The notes below the pieces were generated by a model. It did no database searches. It was not told the DNA's origin and saw only the letters and a list, made by a program, of their open reading frames with translations. DNA of 11,547 nucleotides from JAUPTX01 sp964652835 (GTDB lineage Bacteria > Patescibacteriota > Minisyncoccia > Phycocordibacterales > CSBR16-119): positions 1 through 11,547 of the forward strand of contig CAZZCB010000014.1 of NCBI GenBank assembly GCA_964652835.1. Direction: 5' to 3'. Shown here piece by piece: positions 1 through 7,588 of the stretch. Made by a program: the position numbers and the translations under genes. How positions within the stretch are numbered: position 1 is the stretch's first letter; each line of letters starts with the position of its first letter.

Positions 1-698
1 ATATTTCTGTTGGAGACAAACTTGCAGGACGACACGGAAACAAAGGTGTTATCTCAACTATTCTACCTGAAGAAGAAATGCCATATACAAAAGACGGAGA
101 ACCTGTGGATGTAATACTTACACCACTCGGTGTTCCTTCTCGTATGAACTTGGGACAAGTTTTGGAACTCCACTTAGGACTTGCTGCAAACACCTTGGGT
201 TACCAAGCTATTGTTCCGCTTTTCGGAGGGGCAACAACAGATGAAATCAAAGGTGAGCTTAAGAAAGCAGGACTTCCAGAAGATGGACAAATCCAACTTT
301 ACGATGGTCAAACAGGAGAGGCTTTCGAACAAAAGACTGCGATGGGTTACATGTACATGATCAAACTTCACCACATGGTTGAAGACAAGGTTCATGCTCG
401 TGCTATCGGTCCATACTCTCTAATCACTCAGCAACCACTAGGAGGTAAGGCTCAATCCGGAGGTCAAAGATTTGGAGAAATGGAAGTCTGGGCTCTGGAA
501 GGTTACGGTGCTGCACACATACTTCGTGAAATGATTACGATTAAGTCTGATGATATTTTAGGTCGGTCATCTGCTTTTGACTCTATTATTAAAGGTGAGA
601 AAATTCAGGAACCAAATATTCCAGCTTCATTTAAAGTGATGCTTAACTATTTACGGGGTCTCGCTCTTGATATTGATTTAAGTCGAAAAGAGAATTAA
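1..698 (+). CDS. rpoB: DNA-directed RNA polymerase beta subunit, C-terminal part (5' truncated)
   Basis: This is the last part of the beta subunit of RNA polymerase, cut by the window edge; the first complete codon is at base 3 and the frame is open from there. The text begins ISVGDKLAGRHGNKGVIS, the near-invariant beta segment beside the active centre. It is followed by PLGVPSRMNLGQVLELHLG and then by GGQRFGEMEVWALEGYGAAH close to the C-terminus, which packs against beta' in the core enzyme. About 232 residues are present out of the roughly 1,100-1,300 usual for the family. The internal ATG at 78 is only a methionine inside the protein, not a start. One mild oddity is AQSGGQ, where most bacteria have a larger residue in place of the serine. 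The gene ends with TAA, 25 AT-rich bases before rpoC, the usual rpoB-rpoC order. Confidence 0.98.
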   Translation, partial: ISVGDKLAGRHGNKGVISTILPEEEMPYTKDGEPVDVILTPLGVPSRMNLGQVLELHLGLAANTLGYQAIVPLFGGATTDEIKGELKKAGLPEDGQIQLYDGQTGEAFEQKTAMGYMYMIKLHHMVEDKVHARAIGPYSLITQQPLGGKAQSGGQRFGEMEVWALEGYGAAHILREMITIKSDDILGRSSAFDSIIKGEKIQEPNIPASFKVMLNYLRGLALDIDLSRKEN

Positions 699-723
699 TC
701 GCTACTAATAAAATTAAAATTAT

Positions 724-3700
724 ATGAAAGTTTTAGACGAACAAGATTTCGATAAAATAATAATCAAACTTGCTTCTCCTGATAGAATCAAGGAATGGTC
801 ATATGGAGAAATCACAAAACCAGAAACAATCAACTATCGAACAGGGCGCTCTGAGCGAGGAGGTCTTTTCGACGAGAAGATTTTTGGTCCAGAAAAAGAC
901 TACGAATGTTATTGTAAAAAATATCGAGGAGTAAAATACAAAGGAATTGTTTGTGAAAAATGTGGAGTAGAACTTACAAAGTCTATTGTTCGAAGAGACC
1001 GAATGGGTCACATCGAGCTAGCTTCACCTGTTGCTCACATTTGGTTCCTTAGAGGTGTTCCATCTCGAATGAGTATACTTCTTAATATCACTCTAACTGA
1101 CCTTGAAAAGGTTGTTTACTTCGCTGGATATATGATCCACAAAGTAAATGAAGATGAAAAAGTAAGAATCCTAAAAGATCTTGAATCTGAATACAAACAA
1201 AAGATAAAATCTTCAAGTGACGATGCTACAAAAGAAAAACTAAAAGAACTTTTCTCGAACACAAAGAAAGATTTATCTGACATTCACTTGGGAAGAGTTT
1301 TAAGTGAAATTGAATATCATCACTATTCACTTCGATATTCTTCTGCTTTTGAAGCAAGTATCGGAGCTGAGGCTATCTATAACATCTTTGCAAATCTAGA
1401 TTTAGCAAAGCTGAAAGCTGAAACTGAAAAGATGATTGAAAAAGCTTCTACACTCGACAAAGTAAAGCTAAAGAAAAGACTTGGACTTATCCGGTCAATG
1501 ATCCACTCAGATGTTCGTCCAGAATGGATGTTCCTAAAATCTCTTCCAGTTATTCCACCAGGACTTCGTCCTATGGTTGCTCTTGAAGGTGGTAGACATG
1601 CGACTTCAGACGTAAACGATCTTTACCGAAGAGTTATAAACAGAAACAACCGTCTTCGAAAATTGATTGAGATAAACGCTCCAGATGTTATCCTGCGAAA
1701 CGAAAAAAGAATCTTGCAAGAAGCAGTGGACGCGTTGATGGACAACTCAATCGCGAAATCAGATGCAGCGATGAACCAATCTCAAAGAAGAGCTCTAAAA
1801 TCTCTATCTGATAACCTAAAATCAAAACAAGGTTTGTTTAGGCAGAACCTACTTGGAAAACGAGTAGACTACTCTGGACGTTCTGTTATCGTGGTTGGTC
1901 CACAGCTAAAACTTAACCAATGCGGTCTTCCAAAGAAGATGGCTTTGGAACTTTTCAGACCTTTCGTTATTTCTAAAATCTTAGAGAGAGAATTGGCATT
2001 TAACATCAGAGGTGCAAACAAACTTATCGAAGAAGGAGTGGCTGAAGTTTGGGCGATTCTTGAAGAGGTTATTCAAGGAAAGTACGTGCTTCTAAACCGT
2101 GCGCCAACTCTACACAGACTTGGTATCCAAGCTTTCAACCCGATTCTAATCGAAGGTAAAGCTATCCAAGTTCACCCTCTTGTTTGTACAGCTTTCAACG
2201 CTGACTTCGACGGAGACCAAATGGCTGTGTACGTACCACTCGGTGAGGCTGCTCAATCAGAAGCAAAAGAACTTATGGCTTCAAACAAAAACTTGCTTAA
2301 GCCACAAGACGGAAATCCTATCGTAAACCCAAAACAAGATATGGTTCTTGGATGTTACTGGATGACAAAAGAAGTTTTGGGAGACAAGGGAGAAGGAAAA
2401 TATTTTGCAAGTCCAAACGAAGCTATGACAGCTTATGACTACGGACAAGTTTCTTTCAGAGCAAAAATAAAAGTTCTTCCAACTGAAACTCAAAGATATT
2501 CAAAATTTGAAGGAAAGATTTTTGAAACAACAGTAGGACGATTAATGTTCAACTCTTCGCTTCCAAAAGATTTCCCTTATGTAAACGATGCGATGACACA
2601 AAAAAGATTGTCAGCGCTTGTGGATGAAGTTATCTACAAATACGGAGTAGACGAAACTCCAGCAGTTCTGGATAAGATTAAGGAGTTCGGTTTCAAGTAT
2701 TCAACTAAATCAGGTATTACTTGGGCGATGGACAACGTTGTTGTGCCGAAAGAAAAAGCTGGTATCGTAGCTGCGGCAAGAGCTGAAGAAGCGCAAGTTA
2801 TCGAGCAATACCGAGAAGGACTTCTTTCTGAAGATGAAAAGTATTTAAAAACTCTTTCGATTTGGGAAGGTGCAAAACTTAAAATTCAAGAAGCTATCCC
2901 AGCGTCTATGGATCAAAACGGTCCAGCGGCAGATATGATCAACTCTCAAGCAAGAGGAAGTATGGGTCAGCTTGTGCAGATGGCCGGTATGAAAGGTCTT
3001 ATGACAAACACAGTTGGTAAAATCATCGACTTCCCGATCGTTCCATCTTACAAAGAAGGATTGTCTCCACTTGAATACTTCATTACAACTCACGGTTCTA
3101 GAAAAGGTCTAGCCGACACGGCTCTTAAAACTGCGTCAGCTGGTTACCTAACTCGAAGACTTGTGGACGTTTCTCAAGACGTAGTTGTTACTGAAGAAGA
3201 TTGTAAAACAAAGAACGGAAAAACAATGAGAGAAGAAAATATTTCTGGATTCATCATTCCTCTTTCTAAAAACATCATGGGTAGAACTCTTGGAGAAGAT
3301 TTGAAAGATCCAGAAGGAAAAGTTCTATTCAAGAAAAACCACATTGTTACAAAAGAAGAAGCTAAGATGATTGAAAGTATCGGAGTTAAAGAAGTGTTCA
3401 TAAAAACACCTCTAACTTGCGAAACTGTTCATGGTGTATGTCAGTCATGTTACGGACTCGACCTTGGACGAAACAAACAAATCAAACTTGGAGAAGCTGT
3501 TGGTATTATCGCAGCGCAAGCTATCGGTGAGCCAGGAACACAGCTTACACTTCGAACATTCCACGGTGGAGGTGTGGCCGGAGGATCTGACATCACACAA
3601 GGTCTTCCGAGAGTTGAAGAAGTTTTCGAAAGAAGAAATCCTAAAAACCCAGCTGTGGTAAACATGGTTGATGGACAAGTTCTTGAAATCAAGGGCGAAG

Positions 3701-4350
3701 GAAAAGAAAGAATCATCACAGTTCTGTCTGATTCAAAAGGAGATGGTAAATCAAACACAGTAGAATATTTAGTTCCTCTAAAGAGAACTCCAACTGTTAA
3801 AAAAGGTGAAGTAGTGACAAAGGGTCAGCTTCTAACAGACGGTTCTGCGAAAATAACAGAAGTGTTTAAATTCGGAGGAAAAGATATGGCAGAAAACTAT
3901 ATTATTGATGAAATCAATAAAGTTTACGAACTACAAGGTGCGCCAATCTCTCGAAAACACTTGGAAATCATCGTTAGACAAATGTTCTCTCGAAGAAAAA
4001 TCACTGACGGTGGCGACACGACTCTTTCACCAAACGATGTTGTAGAAAATATCGAACTTCTAGAAGAAAATGCAAGAACAAAAGAAGAAGGTGGAGCAGA
4101 AGCGAAAGGTGAGCTTGTTGTTGAAGGTATTTCTCAAGTTTCTCTTACAACTACTTCATGGCTATCTGCTGCGTCATTCCAAAACACAAACCGAGTTTTG
4201 ATCAACAACGCAATCAGAGGTGGAATAGACAACTTACGAGGACTTAAGGAAAATGTTATTATCGGACGACTTATTCCAGCTGGAACAGGATTCCGAGGTG
4301 ACTATAAAGAGATTGTAAAAACAGAAACAGAAGAAGAAACAAAGGAGTAA
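724..4350 (+). CDS. rpoC: DNA-directed RNA polymerase beta' subunit
   Basis: Complete 1,208-residue beta' subunit, the catalytic partner of RpoB. The N-terminal zinc site is C62, C64, C77, C80, with the same spacing as E. coli C70/C72/C85/C88. The catalytic Mg-binding motif NADFDGDQMA carries D494, D496 and D498. The second zinc site is C827, C899, C906, C909. The bridge-helix/trigger-loop region with GIIAAQAIGEPGTQLT begins near residue 927, followed by HGGGVAGG and DITQGLPRVEEVFE. The length is close to Bacillus-type beta' (about 1,200) and well below E. coli (1,407), consistent with absence of large lineage-specific insertions. The C-terminus is a short acidic tail rich in Glu and Thr. The ATG at 724 gives the expected start 61 residues before the first zinc cysteine; no clear Shine-Dalgarno lies in the 25-base AT-rich gap after rpoB, so translation may be coupled or SD-independent. 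The frame is intact throughout. Confidence 0.99.
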   Translation: MKVLDEQDFDKIIIKLASPDRIKEWSYGEITKPETINYRTGRSERGGLFDEKIFGPEKDYECYCKKYRGVKYKGIVCEKCGVELTKSIVRRDRMGHIELASPVAHIWFLRGVPSRMSILLNITLTDLEKVVYFAGYMIHKVNEDEKVRILKDLESEYKQKIKSSSDDATKEKLKELFSNTKKDLSDIHLGRVLSEIEYHHYSLRYSSAFEASIGAEAIYNIFANLDLAKLKAETEKMIEKASTLDKVKLKKRLGLIRSMIHSDVRPEWMFLKSLPVIPPGLRPMVALEGGRHATSDVNDLYRRVINRNNRLRKLIEINAPDVILRNEKRILQEAVDALMDNSIAKSDAAMNQSQRRALKSLSDNLKSKQGLFRQNLLGKRVDYSGRSVIVVGPQLKLNQCGLPKKMALELFRPFVISKILERELAFNIRGANKLIEEGVAEVWAILEEVIQGKYVLLNRAPTLHRLGIQAFNPILIEGKAIQVHPLVCTAFNADFDGDQMAVYVPLGEAAQSEAKELMASNKNLLKPQDGNPIVNPKQDMVLGCYWMTKEVLGDKGEGKYFASPNEAMTAYDYGQVSFRAKIKVLPTETQRYSKFEGKIFETTVGRLMFNSSLPKDFPYVNDAMTQKRLSALVDEVIYKYGVDETPAVLDKIKEFGFKYSTKSGITWAMDNVVVPKEKAGIVAAARAEEAQVIEQYREGLLSEDEKYLKTLSIWEGAKLKIQEAIPASMDQNGPAADMINSQARGSMGQLVQMAGMKGLMTNTVGKIIDFPIVPSYKEGLSPLEYFITTHGSRKGLADTALKTASAGYLTRRLVDVSQDVVVTEEDCKTKNGKTMREENISGFIIPLSKNIMGRTLGEDLKDPEGKVLFKKNHIVTKEEAKMIESIGVKEVFIKTPLTCETVHGVCQSCYGLDLGRNKQIKLGEAVGIIAAQAIGEPGTQLTLRTFHGGGVAGGSDITQGLPRVEEVFERRNPKNPAVVNMVDGQVLEIKGEGKERIITVLSDSKGDGKSNTVEYLVPLKRTPTVKKGEVVTKGQLLTDGSAKITEVFKFGGKDMAENYIIDEINKVYELQGAPISRKHLEIIVRQMFSRRKITDGGDTTLSPNDVVENIELLEENARTKEEGGAEAKGELVVEGISQVSLTTTSWLSAASFQNTNRVLINNAIRGGIDNLRGLKENVIIGRLIPAGTGFRGDYKEIVKTETEEETKE

Positions 4351-4404
4351 CAATTTTTGAAGGGCGAAAGAATTAAATTTAGTTTAAAAGATATTGTCTT
4401 TATT

Positions 4405-6120
4405 ATGTTTTCTCCAGTAGATCAAATTAAAGAGCGTTTAAATATAGTTGACGTAGTGTCGATGTATGTAGCTCTTACGCCTGCTGGAAAAAACTTTAAA
4501 GGGAAGTCTCCTTTTAAACAAGAAAAAACCCCTTCATTTTATGTGTCTCCAGACAAAGGTCTTTATCATTGTTTCTCGACGGGCAAAGGTGGCGATATGT
4601 TCACCTTTGTCCAGGAGATGGAGGGATTAGACTTTAAAGGTTCTTTGAAAGTTTTAGCCGACAAAGCAGGTGTTTCGCTTAAAAATTTTAATCCTAAAGA
4701 AAAAGAAGATAAAGATAGACTCTACGAAATAATGGAAGAAGCGACAAAAATCTTTGAAGATTTGCTTGCGCGTCATCCAGAAGTTTTAGAGTATATTAAA
4801 AACCGCGGAATAGAAGATGCTACTATAAAAGATTTTCGTATTGGATATGTTCCAGATGGATGGAGAAATCTATACGACAAACTAAGAGAAAAGTTTAAAG
4901 ACGACGACCTATCTTTGGTGGGACTCGTAAAGAAAACAGAAAAGGGTGTGTATGACACGTTCAGAGATAGGATAATGTTTCCGATCTGTGATTCAAGTGG
5001 GCGAGTGATTGCTTTTTCTGGAAGGATTTTTAAAGACGACGGCAAGTCAGGAAAATATGTAAACAGCCCAGACACTCCGCTCTTTAACAAAAGTGATGTT
5101 TTGTTCGCGATAGATAAGGCGAAGAATTACATAAGAAAATATAATTTCACGACTATTGTGGAAGGTCAGTTTGACGTTATTTCTCTTCACCAGGCAGGAT
5201 TTAAAAACACTGTGGCTGTGTCAGGGACAGCACTCGCTGACGGACTGATAGGTAAAGATAAACAAGTAAACAATCTTGGAGTTATTAAAAGACTTTCAAA
5301 CAACTTGGTCTTGGCTTTCGATTCAGACACTGCTGGGGTCAGCGCTGCGAAGCGTTCGGCACATATCGGTATGTCACTGGGGATGGATGTGAAAGTCGTG
5401 GATATAACAGCGGGTAAAGACCCGGCAGACTTCTTAAAAGACTTTGGAAAAGATGCGTGGTCCAAATTACTAAAAGCAGCCGAACATGTAATCATTTTCT
5501 ACGTAAACAAAATAAAGCAAACTGCAAAAGACGAAAGAGAAGTGGGACGCAAGATACAAGAAGAAGTCCTACCACTCCTCCTCGAACTTCCGAGTGATAT
5601 AGAGAAATCGTTCTTCATAAAAAAAATTAGCGAGATCACAAACATTTCAGAAAGCTATATCGTTTCAGATCTAAAAAAGATAAAGGTGGACGTAAAACCA
5701 AAATCTCTTTCAGAGGAAGAAAATAAGCCAGCCGAAGTTAGGCAGCCGACGTCGACAGATGACGTGATAGAAAAAGAGATTTGGGGAATATATGTGAACA
5801 AAGAAAAATCCGAAGCAGTCAAAAGTAAAATAGAAAGTATCGTCGGAGTAGAAGGTTTTATAAAAATGGAAGAAAGATACAAAGACAGGGAAAGTGAATT
5901 TATTTTTGGAGAAAAAGATTATATTTCTGGCGAAGAAGAAACATTTAAAAATTTCAGAAATTATTATATTCGGAAACGTATAGCAAGTATTAAAGAAGAG
6001 ATTAAAAAAGCAGAAAGCTTGGGTGACGAAAAAACAGCTGACGAGTTAACAAAAGAGCTTAACAGTCTTGGAAAAGAAAAAGACGTTATAAACAACAGTC
6101 GCTTCACTATTAACAATTAG
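4405..6120 (+). CDS. dnaG: DNA primase DnaG with degenerate zinc-binding domain
   Basis: Bacterial replicative primase, which makes RNA primers for Okazaki fragments with the DnaB helicase. From the ATG at 4405 it is 571 residues. The N-terminal CHC2-type domain is recognisable by SPFKQEKTPSF and YHCFSTGKGGD, but the four zinc-ligand positions read S35, K38, C56, T59 instead of Cys, His, Cys, Cys, with spacing unchanged (x2, x17, x2). The catalytic core is intact: PICDSSGRVIAFSGR, the TOPRIM glutamate E253 in VEGQFDV, and D306/D308 in AFDSDTAG. The C-terminal part (about 370-571) is charged and helical, as in helicase-binding regions. Start choice is uncertain. An in-frame TTG at 4357 has a good AAAGGAG (4341-4347, overlapping the end of rpoC) nine bases upstream and would add 16 residues. 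The ATG matches where family members begin but has no Shine-Dalgarno; I prefer it on homology. The gene lies between rpoC and rpoD. Confidence 0.95.
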   Translation: MFSPVDQIKERLNIVDVVSMYVALTPAGKNFKGKSPFKQEKTPSFYVSPDKGLYHCFSTGKGGDMFTFVQEMEGLDFKGSLKVLADKAGVSLKNFNPKEKEDKDRLYEIMEEATKIFEDLLARHPEVLEYIKNRGIEDATIKDFRIGYVPDGWRNLYDKLREKFKDDDLSLVGLVKKTEKGVYDTFRDRIMFPICDSSGRVIAFSGRIFKDDGKSGKYVNSPDTPLFNKSDVLFAIDKAKNYIRKYNFTTIVEGQFDVISLHQAGFKNTVAVSGTALADGLIGKDKQVNNLGVIKRLSNNLVLAFDSDTAGVSAAKRSAHIGMSLGMDVKVVDITAGKDPADFLKDFGKDAWSKLLKAAEHVIIFYVNKIKQTAKDEREVGRKIQEEVLPLLLELPSDIEKSFFIKKISEITNISESYIVSDLKKIKVDVKPKSLSEEENKPAEVRQPTSTDDVIEKEIWGIYVNKEKSEAVKSKIESIVGVEGFIKMEERYKDRESEFIFGEKDYISGEEETFKNFRNYYIRKRIASIKEEIKKAESLGDEKTADELTKELNSLGKEKDVINNSRFTINN

Positions 6121-6144
6121 CATTTAAAGGTTTATATTAATCAT

Positions 6145-7461
6145 ATGGCAAAATCAAAAAAAGTAGCAAAAAAGACAGCAAAGAAAGTGGTAAAAAAATC
6201 TTCAGCTAAAAAGGTGGTTAAAAAGGCAGTAAAAAAAGCGCCGGCTAAAAAGCCTTTGAAAAAAGTTGTAAAAAAAGCGGCTAAACCAAAAGCTGTTGCC
6301 AAGTCTGCACAAAAACAAGCGGTGGCAAAACCTGCTCGAGCTGGTCAGGGTGGGGGGGCTGTAAAAGGTGGTTCTAAGAAAGTTCTAACAAAAGCAGAGA
6401 TTCAACAAAAACAAGCAGATGGTCTGGTTGAGAAGGGACGAAAAAGAGGTTTTATTACATATGACGAAATTCTGAAGAATTTCCCAAACATCGAAAACGA
6501 CGTTATCTTTTTGGATGACCTATATTCACAATTCCTAGACGCTGGGATAGATGTTTTAGAAGGTGGCAACTTGCTTGATTTCGAAGATCCAAAAGACAAA
6601 ATAGAAAAATACGTAAAAGATAAAAAAAGCAGAGACTCTATTCAAATGTATTTGAAAGAAATCGGACAATACTCTTTGATCAAAGCTTCTGAAGAAAAAG
6701 AGCTTGCGAAAAGAATCGAAGCAGGGGACGATGAAGCGAAAAATTTACTTGCTCGGGCCAACCTTCGTTTGGTTGTTTCTATTGCGAAAAAATATTCTGG
6801 AAGAAGTCAGGACTTAACTCTACTAGACCTTATTCAAGAAGGGAACCTGGGACTTTTCAAAGCAGTAGAGAAATTCGACTGGTCAAAAGGTTTTAAGTTT
6901 TCAACTTATGCGACTTGGTGGATAAGACAATCAATCACTCGTGCGCTGGCTGACCAATCCAGAACTATTCGTATTCCGGTTCACATGGTTGAAACTATTT
7001 CAAAATATAAACAAGTTTACCGAAGACTTTTCCAAGACTTGGGACGTGAGCCTTTGGCTGAAGAAGTTGCGACAGAGATGGGTGTCGAAGTTGAGAAGAT
7101 TCATATAATCGAAAAGATTAGTCAAACGACAGCCAGTCTTGAAAAACCTATTAACGAAGACGAAGATAAATCTACGCTAGGTGAATTTATTGCCGATGAT
7201 AAAATCGCGCGCCCTGACCAAGACTCTGCGCAGAGAATTCTTTCTGATCAAATCAGAGAAGTTCTAAACGAACTTTCACCAAAAGAAAAGAAAATTTTGG
7301 AAATGAGATATGGACTTGAAGACGGAATTCAACACACTCTAGAAGAAGTGGGTCATGAATTTGGAGTTACTCGAGAAAGAATCAGACAAATCGAAGCCAA
7401 GGTTCACGAAAAACTTCGAAATAACGAAAAGATTGCAAGACTACGAAACTATTTTGACTAG
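6145..7461 (+). CDS. rpoD: Primary sigma factor (sigma-70 family) with lysine-rich N-terminal tail
   Basis: Housekeeping sigma factor, which binds core polymerase and recognises -10/-35 promoters. Of 438 residues, about 1-80 are a Lys/Ala/Val-rich basic tail resembling histone H1. Region 1.1-like sequence follows (about 82-140), then region 1.2 (about 165-195, DSIQMYLKEIG). Region 2 (about 200-272) has the core-binding LIQEGNLGLFKAVEKFDW and the -10-reading FSTYATWWIRQSITRAL. Region 3 is about 280-350, with IRIPVHMVETI at its start. Region 4 (about 365-430) ends in a helix-turn-helix, TLEEVGHEFGVTRERIRQIE, for the -35 element. Presence of regions 1.1 and 4.2 and the near-universal sequence mark it as the primary sigma, not an alternative one. 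It starts 24 bases after dnaG, with only a distant AAAGG upstream. In E. coli dnaG-rpoD are also adjacent; here they are joined directly to rpoBC. The tail codons contain homopolymer runs (three A7 and one G7). Confidence 0.98.
   Translation: MAKSKKVAKKTAKKVVKKSSAKKVVKKAVKKAPAKKPLKKVVKKAAKPKAVAKSAQKQAVAKPARAGQGGGAVKGGSKKVLTKAEIQQKQADGLVEKGRKRGFITYDEILKNFPNIENDVIFLDDLYSQFLDAGIDVLEGGNLLDFEDPKDKIEKYVKDKKSRDSIQMYLKEIGQYSLIKASEEKELAKRIEAGDDEAKNLLARANLRLVVSIAKKYSGRSQDLTLLDLIQEGNLGLFKAVEKFDWSKGFKFSTYATWWIRQSITRALADQSRTIRIPVHMVETISKYKQVYRRLFQDLGREPLAEEVATEMGVEVEKIHIIEKISQTTASLEKPINEDEDKSTLGEFIADDKIARPDQDSAQRILSDQIREVLNELSPKEKKILEMRYGLEDGIQHTLEEVGHEFGVTRERIRQIEAKVHEKLRNNEKIARLRNYFD
6187..6303 (+). repeat. 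39-bp (13-residue) tandem repeats in the rpoD tail
   Basis: Three consecutive 39-base units (6187-6225, 6226-6264, 6265-6303) encode VVKKSSAKKVVKK, AVKKAPAKKPLKK and VVKKAAKPKAVAK. Each unit contains an A7 run at the same phase (6192-6198, 6231-6237, 6270-6276), which fixes the 39-base period. The preceding residues 2-14 (AKSKKVAKKTAKK) look like a more diverged first unit. The units are degenerate at DNA level, so this is an old or selected repeat, not a fresh expansion. Confidence 0.75.
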
Positions 7462-7469
7462 CGAGAGGC

Positions 7470-7489
7470 TGTGAAAATTTATTTTCACA
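7470..7489 (+). other. Perfect 8-bp hairpin just after rpoD
   Basis: TGTGAAAA and TTTTCACA face each other across a TTTA loop, nine bases after the rpoD stop. It could act as an mRNA 3'-end stabiliser or weak terminator for the rpoBC-dnaG-rpoD transcript. There is no T-tract after it on the + strand, so it is not a canonical rho-independent terminator. Confidence 0.5.
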
Positions 7490-7502
7490 AAGTCCGAGTG
7501 AC

Positions 7503-7545
7503 GTCAAAATACAAGATTATTTTTTAATAATGCTTTTATTTTGAC
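7503..7545. repeat. Long AT-rich interrupted palindrome between rpoD and the convergent gene
   Basis: Outer arms GTCAAAATA (7503-7511) and TATTTTGAC (7537-7545) are perfect 9-bp complements. Inside them ATTATT (7516-7521) and AATAAT (7526-7531) form a second stem with a TTTT loop, and AAG/CTT can pair in between. The whole can form one long imperfect hairpin of about 18 pairs on either strand. It lies between two convergent genes, so a role in transcript ending in either direction is plausible. It could also be a protein-binding palindrome. Confidence 0.6.
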
Positions 7546-7548
7546 TAA

Positions 7549-7588
7549 TTATTAAAAAAAGAAAAGCGCTCCGGTTACGGGGCGCTTT
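7549..7588 (-). terminator. Rho-independent terminator of the - strand orphan gene, overlapping its stop codon
   Basis: Read on the - strand, AAAGCGCCCCG (7588-7578) and CGGAGCGCTTT (7573-7563) form an 11-bp stem with one mismatch around a four-base loop (7577-7574). A TCTTTTTTT tract follows. The gene's TAA stop (7577-7575) sits in the loop, so the 5' arm of the hairpin is coding sequence for the last residues. There is no T-tract on the + strand side, so it works in the - direction only. Confidence 0.85.

Noticed and set aside
3450..3758. 102-codon frame antisense to rpoC (and similar ones across rpoC and dnaG)
   Set aside because: They lie wholly inside strongly conserved genes and have no promoter or start signals of their own.
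6187..6303. CRISPR or satellite array at the 39-base repeats
   Set aside because: Units are degenerate, directly adjacent without spacers and in frame inside rpoD.
7499..7506. TGACGTCA palindrome as a regulator site
   Set aside because: A single 8-base palindrome with no second copy or nearby promoter is not enough support.
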